DNA of 64,000 nt from Yoonia maritima. GTDB taxonomy: Bacteria; Pseudomonadota; Alphaproteobacteria; Rhodobacterales; Rhodobacteraceae. Made by a program: the position numbers and the translations under genes. The DNA is taken from contig NZ_PVTP01000003.1 of assembly GCF_003003285.1 (NCBI RefSeq), positions 62,001-126,000 on the forward strand, read 5' to 3'. The notes below the pieces were generated by a model that was given only the letters and a program-made list of their open reading frames with translations, made no database searches and was not told the origin of the DNA. Shown piece by piece: positions 7,523-16,706 of the stretch; within the stretch, counting starts at the first letter, position 1, and every line of letters starts with the position of its first letter.

Positions 7523-9175
7523 TTAAATATCTGTCTTCAGCGCAAGGCAAACCTGCCATGGGCCAAGATGCAAACGACCGTCAGCTGACACATGCGCGCT
7601 GCCCAACTCGGCCCCAATGGGGATCCAGTTGCCGTCTGGCAAATCAAAATCGGATGGTGTTTCACTTACATTGAATGCGCAGAAAATCGTCTGCTCCCCG
7701 TCGGTCCGTGTGAAATAGATAACGTCACCTTTGGCACGCAATTTATCGTGGCTACCTTGGCTTAGCGCCGAATGGGCACGGCGAAATGCAATTGCTTTGC
7801 GATAGTGATGCAAAAGCGCCCCCGGCTCGTCTTCTTGTGCTGATACGGCAAGAGGCAAATGCTCGGACGCGACTGGCAACCACGGTTTTGCGTCCGAAAA
7901 GCCACCGTTTTGGCTGTTAGGAGTCCAAACCATTGGCGTACGGCAACCATCACGGCCTTTGAATTCGGGCCAAAATTCGATGCCATATGGATCTTGCAGG
8001 TCTTCAAATGCGACTTCGGCCTCTGGCAGGCCCAGTTCTTCGCCTTGGTAGATACAAACCGAACCACGCAAACACATGATCAAAGTTGTGAACATCCGTT
8101 GCGCACCGGGTGCAAGGTTCCAACGTGTCGCGTGGCGCACCACATCGTGATTGGAAAACGCCCAACATGCCCAGCCTTCGCCAGCCACCGTGTCAACTTC
8201 TTCCATCACTTCGACGATGCGGTCGGCGGTTGGAATGTCAGCCGCAAGGAATTCAAACGCATAGCACATCTGCATTAGATCATCGCCGCGTGTGTATTCG
8301 CCCAAAATTTCCAAACCACGCTGGCTATCGCCGACTTCTCCGACCGCAGCCGCGCCAAAGGGTTCCATGACGGCACGTAGACGGCGCAGGAACTCAACGT
8401 TCTTGGGGTGGTTCTTGTCGTACAGGTGTTCTTGGTGGTTGTACGGGTTCACCGCTGGCGCAGTGTTTGCGTTCCGGCGTTCAGGTGGCAGCGCAGGGTT
8501 ATCGCGCAACTGTTCGTCATGCATGTAGAAATTGATCGTATCCAGACGGAAACCATCAACGCCACGGTTCAACCAAAAACGGCCCACGTCCAGCAGCGCC
8601 TCTTGCACGGCTGGTTCATGGAAGTTCAGGTCAGGCTGGGACACAAGGAAGTTGTGCATATAATATTGTTCGCGGCGCGCATCCCACTGCCAGCCAGACC
8701 CACCAAAGATGGACAGCCAGTTGTTCGGCGCGGTCCCATCTGGTTTCGGGTCGGCCCAAACATACCAGTTCGCCTTGTCATTGATTTTGTTAGCCCGGCT
8801 TTCAGCAAACCAAGGGTGCTGATCACTGGTGTGGCTAAGCACAAGGTCAATCATGACCTTCACGCCAAGGCTGTGTGCCGTTTCAATCACCGCATCGAAA
8901 TCTGCCAGTGATCCGAACATCGGATCGACATCGCAATAATCGCTAACGTCATAGCCAAAATCCTTCATGGGCGACATGAAGAATGGTGAAATCCAGATTG
9001 CATCGACGCCAAGCGACGCGATGTATGGAAGCCGTTGAACGATACCCAAAAGATCGCCAATGCCATCACCGTTACTGTCCTGATAGCTACGCGGATAAAT
9101 CTGATAGATCACCGCACCGCGCCACCAATCTTTGTCGTTGGCGTTTCCAGGTTTTGTGGCAAGAGCCGTAGTCAT
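7523..9175 (-). CDS. aglA: Alpha-glucosidase AglA (GH13)
   Basis: A 550-aa cytosolic glycoside hydrolase family 13 enzyme releasing glucose from imported alpha-glucosides such as maltose, trehalose or sucrose. All conserved regions are present: DLVLSHTS (I), GFRLDTINF with nucleophile Asp about 212 (II), GEVGD with acid/base Glu about 280 (III) and FSNHDVVR with Asp about 344 (IV). The N-terminal WWRGAVIYQIYPRSYQDSNGDG is typical of oligo-1,6-glucosidase/alpha-glucosidase members. No signal peptide is seen, which fits hydrolysis after import. It is preceded by a 90-base gap containing a stem-loop (9199-9220). Exact substrate range is not decidable by eye. Confidence 0.95.
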   Translation of the reverse strand: MTTALATKPGNANDKDWWRGAVIYQIYPRSYQDSNGDGIGDLLGIVQRLPYIASLGVDAIWISPFFMSPMKDFGYDVSDYCDVDPMFGSLADFDAVIETAHSLGVKVMIDLVLSHTSDQHPWFAESRANKINDKANWYVWADPKPDGTAPNNWLSIFGGSGWQWDARREQYYMHNFLVSQPDLNFHEPAVQEALLDVGRFWLNRGVDGFRLDTINFYMHDEQLRDNPALPPERRNANTAPAVNPYNHQEHLYDKNHPKNVEFLRRLRAVMEPFGAAAVGEVGDSQRGLEILGEYTRGDDLMQMCYAFEFLAADIPTADRIVEVMEEVDTVAGEGWACWAFSNHDVVRHATRWNLAPGAQRMFTTLIMCLRGSVCIYQGEELGLPEAEVAFEDLQDPYGIEFWPEFKGRDGCRTPMVWTPNSQNGGFSDAKPWLPVASEHLPLAVSAQEDEPGALLHHYRKAIAFRRAHSALSQGSHDKLRAKGDVIYFTRTDGEQTIFCAFNVSETPSDFDLPDGNWIPIGAELGSAHVSADGRLHLGPWQVCLALKTDI

Positions 9176-9198
9176 AAACGTCGTTCCTACTGCACCCC

Positions 9199-9220
9199 GC
9201 CCCGTGACTTTGCACGGGGC
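9199..9220 (-). promoter_or_regulatory. Intra-operon stem-loop between aglG and aglA
   Basis: Perfect 8-bp inverted repeat GCCCCGTG / CACGGGGC with a 6-base loop, in the only sizeable gap downstream of aglG. There is no U-tract in the operon's direction, so it more likely protects the 3' end of the upstream aglEFG message or attenuates aglA-aglK than fully terminates. Confidence 0.55.
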
Positions 9221-9265
9221 TTTGGGATGGATTTGATGAAAGCCTTGGGGGTTCCCAAGACAGGC

Positions 9266-10417
9266 TTACTTAACCGAGCCGGCCAACAGACCGCGCACGA
9301 GATACTTTTGCATGGCGAAGAACACGGCCAATGGCACCGCGATCGACACGAATGCCGCTGTGGCAAGGATTTCCCAGTTACCACCCCGCGTCCCTAACAA
9401 TTCGACGATTTGGTTCGTCATGACGGTGGTTTGCCCGGTCGCGTCGATCAAGAACACTTTGGCGACCAGTAGATCGTTCCAAGTCCACAGGAATTGGAAG
9501 ATCGCAAATGACGCAAGCGCGGGGAAAGACAGCGGCAGAATGATCTTGGTGAAGATCTGGAAATCAGTTGCGCCATCAACCTTTGCGTTCTCGATGATGT
9601 CGCGCGGCAGTCCGACCATATAGTTCCGCAGCAGATAGATCGCGAGCGGAAGCCCAAAGCCGGTATGCGCGAGCCAAACCCCCAGATACCCTTTGCCGAT
9701 ACCGATGTTCAGATGTAAGCGCAGTAGTGGGATCAAAGCAAGCTGCAACGGCACAACCAGCAATCCAACGACCAGCGCGATAAGGATCGCACGACCTGGG
9801 AAATCCATCCATGCCAGCGCATAGGCTGCAAAGGCTGCGATAACGATTGGAATGATGGTCGCCGGGATCGTCACGGTCAGCGTATTAAAGAACGCCTTGG
9901 CCATGCTGTCTGTCGATGACCCGCTGAACAATACGCGTTTGTAGTTAGCCCAAGTAAACTCTGGCGGTGTTTTCGCTGTTGCAAAAACACGTTGCCCCCG
10001 GCCTGATAGTTCTTCGTTTCCAGTCCATACGTAGTCACCGTTCGCTTGCACGGTGATTGTTTCACCATCGCCAAGGTCAGCTGTCTCGCCCACAGTGTAG
10101 GCATCAATCGCGCGTGACGATGATCCCCAAACGCTAATTTCTGCGCCTGCTTCTTCAAACAAATTGCCTGTGATCGTGTAAACGCCATCTACAAGTGTCT
10201 GCACACCTTCGTCGTCGGGATCGGTTGTCCGCAATGTAACGTTCTGTTCCGTCGGGAACAGTGACTGCCACCAACCAGAGCTAGAAATCTGGTCAGTCGT
10301 CCGGAATGATGACACCAAAAGACCAACGGTTGGGAACAACCACAGCGCCACAAGAAGCGCCACAGAGATGTGAACGATCCACGTTAAAGAGGACTTGCTG
10401 CCAGCAATATTATCCAT
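9266..10417 (-). CDS. aglG: Alpha-glucoside ABC permease AglG
   Basis: A 383-aa inner-membrane permease of the MalG type. The first membrane segment (about residues 13-33) is followed by a large predicted periplasmic insertion (about 40-150, Thr/Gly/Asp-rich) that makes AglG much longer than MalG-like proteins of about 280 aa; this insertion is usual in the AglG group. The cytoplasmic EAA loop (IENAKVDGATDFQIFTKIILPLSFP) contacts AglK. The C-terminus ends in KYLVRGLLAGSVK, the usual MalG-type ending. The start codon overlaps the aglF stop by one base (TGATG), implying coupled translation. Confidence 0.95.
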   Translation of the reverse strand: MDNIAGSKSSLTWIVHISVALLVALWLFPTVGLLVSSFRTTDQISSSGWWQSLFPTEQNVTLRTTDPDDEGVQTLVDGVYTITGNLFEEAGAEISVWGSSSRAIDAYTVGETADLGDGETITVQANGDYVWTGNEELSGRGQRVFATAKTPPEFTWANYKRVLFSGSSTDSMAKAFFNTLTVTIPATIIPIVIAAFAAYALAWMDFPGRAILIALVVGLLVVPLQLALIPLLRLHLNIGIGKGYLGVWLAHTGFGLPLAIYLLRNYMVGLPRDIIENAKVDGATDFQIFTKIILPLSFPALASFAIFQFLWTWNDLLVAKVFLIDATGQTTVMTNQIVELLGTRGGNWEILATAAFVSIAVPLAVFFAMQKYLVRGLLAGSVK

Positions 10418-11643
10418 CAGCGCATCTCCTTGCGGGCGTTATAGACGTTCCAAATTAGAATGGGTGACACAAGCAACATGATGATCATCGCGCTCGCGGA
10501 TCCAAGGCCCCAGTCGTTTGCCCGGAACAGTTTGTCGTACATATAGTTGGCCAGAACTTGGGTTTCCCACTGGCCGTTTGTCATCGCGAATACAATGTCA
10601 AAGACCTTAAGAACGACCAGCGTAATGGTTGTCCAAACGACGACAATTGTCCCAGAAATCTGTGGCATCTTGATCTTAAAGAAGACCTGAAACGGGTTCG
10701 CGCCATCAACGATTGCAGCCTCGACTGTTTCTTCGGGAATACCGCGAAGTGCGGCGGACAAGATCACCATCGCGAAACCAGTCTGGATCCAGATCAATAC
10801 GATCATCAAGAAGAATGAGTTCCAGCCCGGGATCGTCAGCCAAGTCTGTGGAACACCGTATGCGTAGGTTTTTGTGAACGCGCCAAACGCCAAAGCAAGC
10901 GCTGCAAATGCGATGCCGGCAAGAAGCAAAGTACCTACCCCGCGAAGCGCAGTTGCCAAACCGCCACCTTTGCCGACGAGCGCTTTTTGTACCATGCCCC
11001 AAGCAACATAAAGCGCAGCGGCAGCAGCACAGATCATCAATAGGCCCGGCACCAAACGTAAGATCAGGAACGACCCTACCCCGCCGTCAAATTGTAGCCA
11101 CACCGCATTGAGTACACCAATCTGGCTTTGGCCGACGGGGCGCGTATCATAGATCAGTTTAAAGATGACCGAGGCACCGACGAATGAAATGGCCATTGGC
11201 ATAAAGATCAAGGATTTCGCGATTGAGCCCCATTTGATCCGGTCAGTCAGTTGCGCAGCAAGTAGACCAAACGCAGTCGATGCAGCAGGCACAACAAGCA
11301 GCCACAGCATGTTGTTTTGAACAGCTTCCCAGAATTTGGGGTCGTCAAACATCTGGCGATAGTTGGCTAACCCAACAAAAGCACCGCCTTGATCACGGTC
11401 CGTCAATGAATACCACAGCGTCGCGAAGACGGGGTAAGCGAGGTAAAGACCAAGGGCAAAAATTGCTGGAAAAAGAAAGAGCCAAGGGCGCACCATGTTA
11501 GCGCGGTTAATGTTGCGACCAGCGTGTTCACCTTTTGCAGGGAACAAAACCTTGTCTAGAAATTGGTTGGAAAAGTAGAAATAGGCGATACATCCACCTA
11601 CCCCTAGAAAAATTGTCAGAAGACCCTGTGCCGCTGGATGCAT
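10417..11643 (-). CDS. aglF: Alpha-glucoside ABC permease AglF
   Basis: A 408-aa inner-membrane permease pairing with AglG. It carries an N-terminal membrane segment before the usual MalF core (RPWLFLFPAIFALGLYLAYPV), and the EAA loop EAAIVDGANPFQVFFKIKMPQ near the C-terminus. Compared with usual 290-335-aa family members it has an extra hydrophobic block at about residues 190-265 (two membrane segments around a short basic, Gly-rich loop VGKGGGLATALRG). It lies between aglE and aglG; an 11-bp hairpin separates it from aglE, which probably lowers permease expression relative to the binding protein. Confidence 0.94.
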   Translation of the reverse strand: MHPAAQGLLTIFLGVGGCIAYFYFSNQFLDKVLFPAKGEHAGRNINRANMVRPWLFLFPAIFALGLYLAYPVFATLWYSLTDRDQGGAFVGLANYRQMFDDPKFWEAVQNNMLWLLVVPAASTAFGLLAAQLTDRIKWGSIAKSLIFMPMAISFVGASVIFKLIYDTRPVGQSQIGVLNAVWLQFDGGVGSFLILRLVPGLLMICAAAAALYVAWGMVQKALVGKGGGLATALRGVGTLLLAGIAFAALALAFGAFTKTYAYGVPQTWLTIPGWNSFFLMIVLIWIQTGFAMVILSAALRGIPEETVEAAIVDGANPFQVFFKIKMPQISGTIVVVWTTITLVVLKVFDIVFAMTNGQWETQVLANYMYDKLFRANDWGLGSASAMIIMLLVSPILIWNVYNARKEMR

Positions 11644-11673
11644 CGTCCGTTCCCCCCCGGGTAAAACTTGTGG

Positions 11674-11703
11674 GGGCCAGCGCGATAAATACCGCGCTGG
11701 CCC
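11674..11703 (-). promoter_or_regulatory. Strong intergenic hairpin between aglE and aglF
   Basis: Perfect 11-bp stem GGGCCAGCGCG / CGCGCTGGCCC with an 8-base AT-rich loop, just after the aglE stop. Stems at this position in binding-protein operons (malE-malF type) stabilise the upstream message and give excess binding protein; the same role is inferred here. Confidence 0.75.
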
Positions 11704-11725
11704 AATTTCTCATAAGCGGTATCGC

Positions 11726-13081
11726 TTACTTAATTGCGTCCCAAGAAGCTTGGATGTCAGCAGCGACTGCTGCTGCGTCTTTGCCGCCTGTGTAGTCAAC
11801 CATGCCAGTCCAGAAAGAACCTGCGCCAACAGCGCCCGGCATCAGGTCAGAACCGTCAAAGCGGAAAGATGTCGCGTTCAGCAGGATGTCGCCCTGACCA
11901 CGCAGTGTGTCATCAGCATATGTCGCTGTGTTCACACCAGAGTGTGGTGTCAGGAAGCCGCCTTGGGCCATCATTGCTTCGTGTGCGACTGGCAGCTTCA
12001 TGAATTCCATGAATGCGTTAGTCGCGTCAGATGCAGTTGTGATCGCCATAAGCGTACCACCACCCAGAACCGGGTTACCCAGATCTTCGGCTTCGAAAGA
12101 TGGGAAGTAGAAGAAGTCAGCATCTTCGCCAAGCTCTGTGCCTTCTGGGAAGAACGCAGGAATGAACGACGCCTGACGGTGCATGTAGCACTGTGGAGGG
12201 CTGTCAAACAGGCCTTTTGGGCTTTCGCGGAAGTCGGTTGTTGCGACAGCGCCGGCGCCACCAGCAACCCACGCGTCGTTGCGTGCGAATTTGCCGAATG
12301 TTTCGATTGCGTTGATCACTGCAGGATCGTCAAACTTAACGTCGTTTGTTGTCCAGCCGTCATATGTTTCCAATGACGCAGTGCGCAGCATGATGTCTTC
12401 GACCCAGTCAGTCGCAGGCCAACCAGTCGCAGCACCCGACCCCAGACCGATGCACCATGGTGTACCACCATCAGCGACGATTTGGTCGGACAGCGCAAGC
12501 AGTTCTTCCATCGTTGTTGGGACTTCATAGCCAGCGTCTTCGAAGTTCTCTGGAACATACCAAACCAGCGATTTCACGTTGACGTTAAAGAAGAAACCGT
12601 AAGTTTCTGTTTCGCCGTCAGCATTTGGATAGCTGCCCAAATCAACCCAAGACGAACCAGCGGCGTAATTGTCGTTGATCCAATCAGCTGTACCTTCTGG
12701 TAGCGCAGTCAACAGGCCACGAGCAGCCATGTTTGCCGCAAGACCAGGCTGTGGGAACACAGCGATGTTAGGAGCAGAGCCAGCCTCGGCATCGATAACG
12801 ATCTGCTGCTCAAAGCTGTCAGAACCTACGTATGAAACGCTTGCGCCAGTTGCGGCTTCAAACAATGCTGCCATGCTCGCGAAGTTGTCAGCTTCCAAAC
12901 CCAACCAAGGGCCCGAAATTGTGACTGTTTCGCCCGCAAAATCATTTGCTTCGGCAAAAGAGTTATAGCTATCCCAAGTGAAGTCACCCTCGCCCGGCGT
13001 CAGCTCAACGTGGCTCGCTGCGTTTGCCATGCCTGCCGACAAAGCAACGGCTGCAACGCCTGCATAAAGTTTCGTTTTCAT
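11726..13081 (-). CDS. aglE: Alpha-glucoside-binding periplasmic protein AglE
   Basis: A 451-aa solute-binding protein of extracellular family 1 that captures alpha-glucosides in the periplasm for AglFGK. It has a clear Sec signal (MKTKLYAGVAAVALSAG, cleavage after MANA). Start ATG 13081 is 7 bases after GGGAGG; the upstream in-frame ATG at 13096 has no such site. Recognisable blocks are the WLGLEADNFASM region and the VLGGGTLMAI hinge strand. It is first gene of the operon; a LacI-type palindrome lies 94 bases upstream and the divergent aglR beyond it. Confidence 0.95.
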   Translation of the reverse strand: MKTKLYAGVAAVALSAGMANAASHVELTPGEGDFTWDSYNSFAEANDFAGETVTISGPWLGLEADNFASMAALFEAATGASVSYVGSDSFEQQIVIDAEAGSAPNIAVFPQPGLAANMAARGLLTALPEGTADWINDNYAAGSSWVDLGSYPNADGETETYGFFFNVNVKSLVWYVPENFEDAGYEVPTTMEELLALSDQIVADGGTPWCIGLGSGAATGWPATDWVEDIMLRTASLETYDGWTTNDVKFDDPAVINAIETFGKFARNDAWVAGGAGAVATTDFRESPKGLFDSPPQCYMHRQASFIPAFFPEGTELGEDADFFYFPSFEAEDLGNPVLGGGTLMAITTASDATNAFMEFMKLPVAHEAMMAQGGFLTPHSGVNTATYADDTLRGQGDILLNATSFRFDGSDLMPGAVGAGSFWTGMVDYTGGKDAAAVAADIQASWDAIK

Positions 13082-13175
13082 GGATTGTCCTCCCATTCAC
13101 GCCAAAATAGCGCGCAATCTAAAAAGCACATCACGTGCACTCACCTCCGTCAAGCGCAGCAGGAATCAGAGCTTC

Positions 13176-13189
13176 CCAAAGCGCTTTGG
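13176..13189. promoter_or_regulatory. LacI-family operator (probable AglR site)
   Basis: CCAAAGCGCTTTGG, a perfect 14-bp palindrome with the central CG and AAAGCG half-site typical of LacI/GalR-family operators. It lies in the 279-base divergent region between aglE and aglR, so repression of aglE by AglR is the natural reading; aglR itself may be co-regulated. Confidence 0.8.
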
Positions 13190-13360
13190 ATTTGTTTACA
13201 CTCATCCAACATAGCACCAAAGTCAACAACTGCCTGACATCAAAAAGTTCTTGGAATTTGACAAAATGCTGACTACTGAAACGATTACGAAACAGTTTTA
13301 CGCCCAAAAATCGGGCTTTCACTTCAATATTGACCCACGAAAGCGGCACCCCGAAGCACC

Positions 13361-14392
13361 ATGAACCTCAAAGAACTCTCTAAAAACCTAGGTCTTAGCC
13401 AAACGACGGTCAGCCGCGCGCTGAACGGCTATCCAGAGGTAAGCGCAGCAACTCGACACCGAGTCGAACGTGCCGCGAAAGAGTTCAATTACCACCCAAG
13501 CACCCGTGCAAAGGGACTTGCCACTGGTCGTGCGCTTGCAATTGGACACGTTATTCCCGTGTCGACCAAACACGAAATGGTTAACCCTGTTTTTGGTGAT
13601 TTTATCGCTGGCGCTGGTGAAACATATGCCCGCAACGGCTTTGAAATGATCTTGTCTATCGTGGACGATCTGAACGAAGAACAAATCTATCGCAGCCTCA
13701 AATCGCGTCGCGCCGTCGACGGGGTGATTGTCCACGGTCCGCGTATCGATGACCCCCGGATCGCGCTTCTGACCAGCCTTGAACTACCCTTTGCTGTACA
13801 CGGCCAGGTGACACATTGCGACCTGCCCTATACCTTTTTGGACGTGAACAACCACGAAGCCTTCGAGCAAGCAACTGACTATTTATTTGATCTCGGCCAT
13901 CGTCGGATCGCCCTCGTCAACGGTCTTGAAAACATGGACTTTGCACACCGACGGCGGTGCGGATACGAAGCCTCTTTACGTTCTCATGGCATTCCGATTG
14001 ATACCGCATTGATGTGTTCTAACGAAATGACCGAGATCATCGGATATGAGGCTGCTTATAAGCAGCTTGCGCTGCCTAATCCGCCGACAGCGTTTCTGTG
14101 CGCGTCATTGATCAGCGCCCTTGGTGTGCGCCGGGCGATCGAAGATCACGGATTGACCATGGGCAAAGACGTATCGGTCATCACCCACGATGACGTTCTG
14201 TCATACCTGCAAAACGGTGGCGATACCCCGATTTTCACCGCCACACGCTCATCCGTGCGCACTGCCGGACGACGGCTGGCAGAGGTGCTTTTGAATACAA
14301 TCGAACACACAACAAAACCGCCACAACGCGTCATTCTTGAATGTGAATTTGTGGTTGGGCAATCAACGGGCCCGGCCCCCCGAAAGGATTAA
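13361..14392 (+). CDS. aglR: LacI-family repressor AglR
   Basis: A 343-aa sugar-responsive repressor. The N-terminal HTH and hinge (MNLKELSKNLGLSQTTVSRA, then LNGYPEVSAATRHRVERAAKEFNYHPSTRAKGLATG) are textbook LacI; the rest is the periplasmic-binding-like effector domain. It is transcribed away from aglE and continues into a GH1 glycosidase one base after its stop and then glucokinase, so the regulator is co-expressed with sugar catabolism. The palindrome at 13176 fits the family's operator. The ribosome-binding site before ATG 13361 is weak. Confidence 0.94.
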   Translation: MNLKELSKNLGLSQTTVSRALNGYPEVSAATRHRVERAAKEFNYHPSTRAKGLATGRALAIGHVIPVSTKHEMVNPVFGDFIAGAGETYARNGFEMILSIVDDLNEEQIYRSLKSRRAVDGVIVHGPRIDDPRIALLTSLELPFAVHGQVTHCDLPYTFLDVNNHEAFEQATDYLFDLGHRRIALVNGLENMDFAHRRRCGYEASLRSHGIPIDTALMCSNEMTEIIGYEAAYKQLALPNPPTAFLCASLISALGVRRAIEDHGLTMGKDVSVITHDDVLSYLQNGGDTPIFTATRSSVRTAGRRLAEVLLNTIEHTTKPPQRVILECEFVVGQSTGPAPRKD

Positions 14393-14393
14393 G

Positions 14394-15716
14394 ATGGACT
14401 TTAAACGCTCTGATTTCCCAAAGGATTTCTTGTTTGGTGCTGCCACGGCTGCCTATCAAATCGAAGGTCACAAATTTGGTGGCGCAGGTTCAACCCATTG
14501 GGACACGTTTGCAGCCACACCCGGCAATGTTATCCGTGCCGAAGACGGTGCACTGGCCTGCGACCACTACCACCGCTACCCAGAAGATCTTGATCTTCTC
14601 AAAGATGCTGGGATGGACGCCTACCGGTTTTCAACATCTTGGGCACGCGTGATGCCTGACGGGCGCACGGTGAACCCTGAAGGATTGGATTTTTACGACC
14701 GTTTGACTGACGCGATCCTCGAACGCGGACTGAAGCCATTCCAAACACTTTATCATTGGGAACTTCCCTCGGCGCTTGCGGATAAAGGCGGCTGGACCAA
14801 TCGGGATACGACCAAATACTTTGGCGATTACACGGATATCATCACCGACAAAATCGGCGACCGAATGGCATCCATCGCAACCATCAACGAACCGTGGTGC
14901 GTGTCATTCCTATCGCATTTCCTTGGCCACCATGCACCGGGATTACGCGATCTTCGCGCGACCGCGCGCGCGATGCATCACATCATGCTTGCTCATGGTG
15001 AGGCCATTACACGGCTGCGCGCCAAAGGAATGGATAATTGCGGTATCGTTTTGAACTTTGAACATAGCCCGCCTGCGAATGATGAACCTGCCACGATTGC
15101 CGCCGCAAACCTACAAGACGCGATCTATAATCGTTGGTTTATCGAAGCTGCAACCAAAGGCACCTACCCCCAAGAGGTTCTTGATGGATTCGGTGATCAT
15201 ATGCCTGCAGGTTGGCAAGACGACATGGCCCAGATTAGTCAAAAAATGGACTGGCTTGGTGTGAACTACTACACTCGTCATGAAATTTTACCTGATCCTG
15301 ATACTGCATGGCCAAGCTTAAAAGCGGCTGAACCAACATTAGACCTGACGCAAATGGGATGGGAAATTTACCCCCAAGGGCTGCAAGGCATTCTAACCCG
15401 GATGTCCCGAGAATACGTGGGTGATATGCCGATCTATGTGACCGAAAATGGGATGGCCTGGGACGATCATGTTGAAAATGGTGCGGTATTTGATCCGGTT
15501 CGGATGCAGTATGTTTCAGACCATATTATGGCCGCAAAACACGCCATCGCAGAAGGCGCAAACGTCAAAGGTTTCTTCTATTGGTCCTTACTCGATAACT
15601 ATGAATGGGCCTTTGGCTATGAGAAGCGCTTCGGTATGATCCATGTTGATTTTGACACCTTGAAGCGGACGCCAAAAGCGTCTTATCACGCACTTAAAAC
15701 AGCTATCGCGCGTTAG
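14394..15716 (+). CDS. Beta-glucosidase (GH1)
   Basis: A 440-aa cytosolic glycoside hydrolase family 1 enzyme hydrolysing beta-glucosides or related disaccharides with retention. The acid/base Glu lies in ATINEPW (about residue 166) and the nucleophile in YVTENGMAW (about 351); FLFGAATAAYQIEG at the N-terminus and the aglycone-site block YWSLLDNYEWAFGY near the C-terminus are intact. ATG 14394 follows the aglR stop by one base. It is an unexpected beta-specific enzyme in an alpha-glucoside locus, which widens the range of glucosides feeding the downstream glucokinase. Confidence 0.95.
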   Translation: MDFKRSDFPKDFLFGAATAAYQIEGHKFGGAGSTHWDTFAATPGNVIRAEDGALACDHYHRYPEDLDLLKDAGMDAYRFSTSWARVMPDGRTVNPEGLDFYDRLTDAILERGLKPFQTLYHWELPSALADKGGWTNRDTTKYFGDYTDIITDKIGDRMASIATINEPWCVSFLSHFLGHHAPGLRDLRATARAMHHIMLAHGEAITRLRAKGMDNCGIVLNFEHSPPANDEPATIAAANLQDAIYNRWFIEAATKGTYPQEVLDGFGDHMPAGWQDDMAQISQKMDWLGVNYYTRHEILPDPDTAWPSLKAAEPTLDLTQMGWEIYPQGLQGILTRMSREYVGDMPIYVTENGMAWDDHVENGAVFDPVRMQYVSDHIMAAKHAIAEGANVKGFFYWSLLDNYEWAFGYEKRFGMIHVDFDTLKRTPKASYHALKTAIAR

Positions 15717-15724
15717 GTCCCCCC

Positions 15725-16702
15725 ATGAGCCACCCAGACAACATTTATTCACTCGTCGCTGATATTGGTGGCACAAATACGCGTGTTGCGCTTGCCGATG
15801 GCAAGAAAGTTCTAACACATACAATCCGGCGCTACAGCAACAACAAATTCCCAGGATTGGAATCTGTATTGCGCCAATACATCAGCGACGAAGGCGACGT
15901 TGACCCGATCGCAACCTGTGTGGCCGTAGCGGGCCCTGTACGCGACGGCGAAGCAACGATGACCAACCTAGATTGGACCATCGACAAAGATACGCTTTTG
16001 CGTGCGACTGGCGCTGAAACTGTGGCGATCCTGAATGACCTTCAAGCGCAAGGGCATGCCTTGGGACACCTTGACCCAGAAAACATCCAAACTGTGCTTG
16101 AAGGGCCGGATGTACCCGATAACGCGGCAAAGCTGGTTGTCGGTGTCGGAACAGGCTTTAACGCAGCGCCTGTGTTTGATCTTGAACACGGACGTGTTGT
16201 CCCCCCATCAGAGAGCGGACACGCAAACCTACCGATCCGTAACGAAATGGAGCTGCGTCTTTGCCAGTTTGTGTCCACAGCACATGGCTTTCCTGCCGTC
16301 GAAGACGTTCTTTCTGGACGAGGGCTTGAACGCGCTTATGCCTTCTTAGGTGTCGAAGCCAACGATCCGCGTGAACTGTCAGCCAAAGACATCATGGTGC
16401 ACTGCGACAACGGGACAGACGCGCGCGCGATCGAAGCCGCGCGTTTATTCACCCGTATTTTGGGGACCGTTTGCGGCAACCTGTCCCTGATCCAATTACC
16501 CTTTGGTGGGGTGTATTTGGTGGGCGGCGTTGCACGTGCGATCTCTGCACATTTGACCACGCTAGGGTTTGGCGACGCATTTCGCGATAAGGGGCGTTTT
16601 GCAGGCTTTATGACCAATTTTGGCGTACATGTCGTTCACGATGACTATGCCGCTTTGACAGGCTCAGCCGCACACCTTGTAAGCCTTTCTAAAGGTCACT
16701 AA
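15725..16702 (+). CDS. glk: Glucokinase
   Basis: A 325-aa bacterial hexokinase-type glucokinase (ASKHA fold), ATP + glucose to glucose-6-phosphate in the cytosol. Seen are the phosphate-1 loop LVADIGGTNTRVAL, the sugar-binding LNDLQAQGHALG and ESGHANLP, and the adenosine-loop region VYLVGGVARAI. It lies 8 bases after the GH1 gene and ends 4 bases before the convergent cckA stop. It provides substrate for the zwf-pgl-pgi operon at 29-33 kb. Confidence 0.94.
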   Translation: MSHPDNIYSLVADIGGTNTRVALADGKKVLTHTIRRYSNNKFPGLESVLRQYISDEGDVDPIATCVAVAGPVRDGEATMTNLDWTIDKDTLLRATGAETVAILNDLQAQGHALGHLDPENIQTVLEGPDVPDNAAKLVVGVGTGFNAAPVFDLEHGRVVPPSESGHANLPIRNEMELRLCQFVSTAHGFPAVEDVLSGRGLERAYAFLGVEANDPRELSAKDIMVHCDNGTDARAIEAARLFTRILGTVCGNLSLIQLPFGGVYLVGGVARAISAHLTTLGFGDAFRDKGRFAGFMTNFGVHVVHDDYAALTGSAAHLVSLSKGH

Positions 16703-16706
16703 TTGC

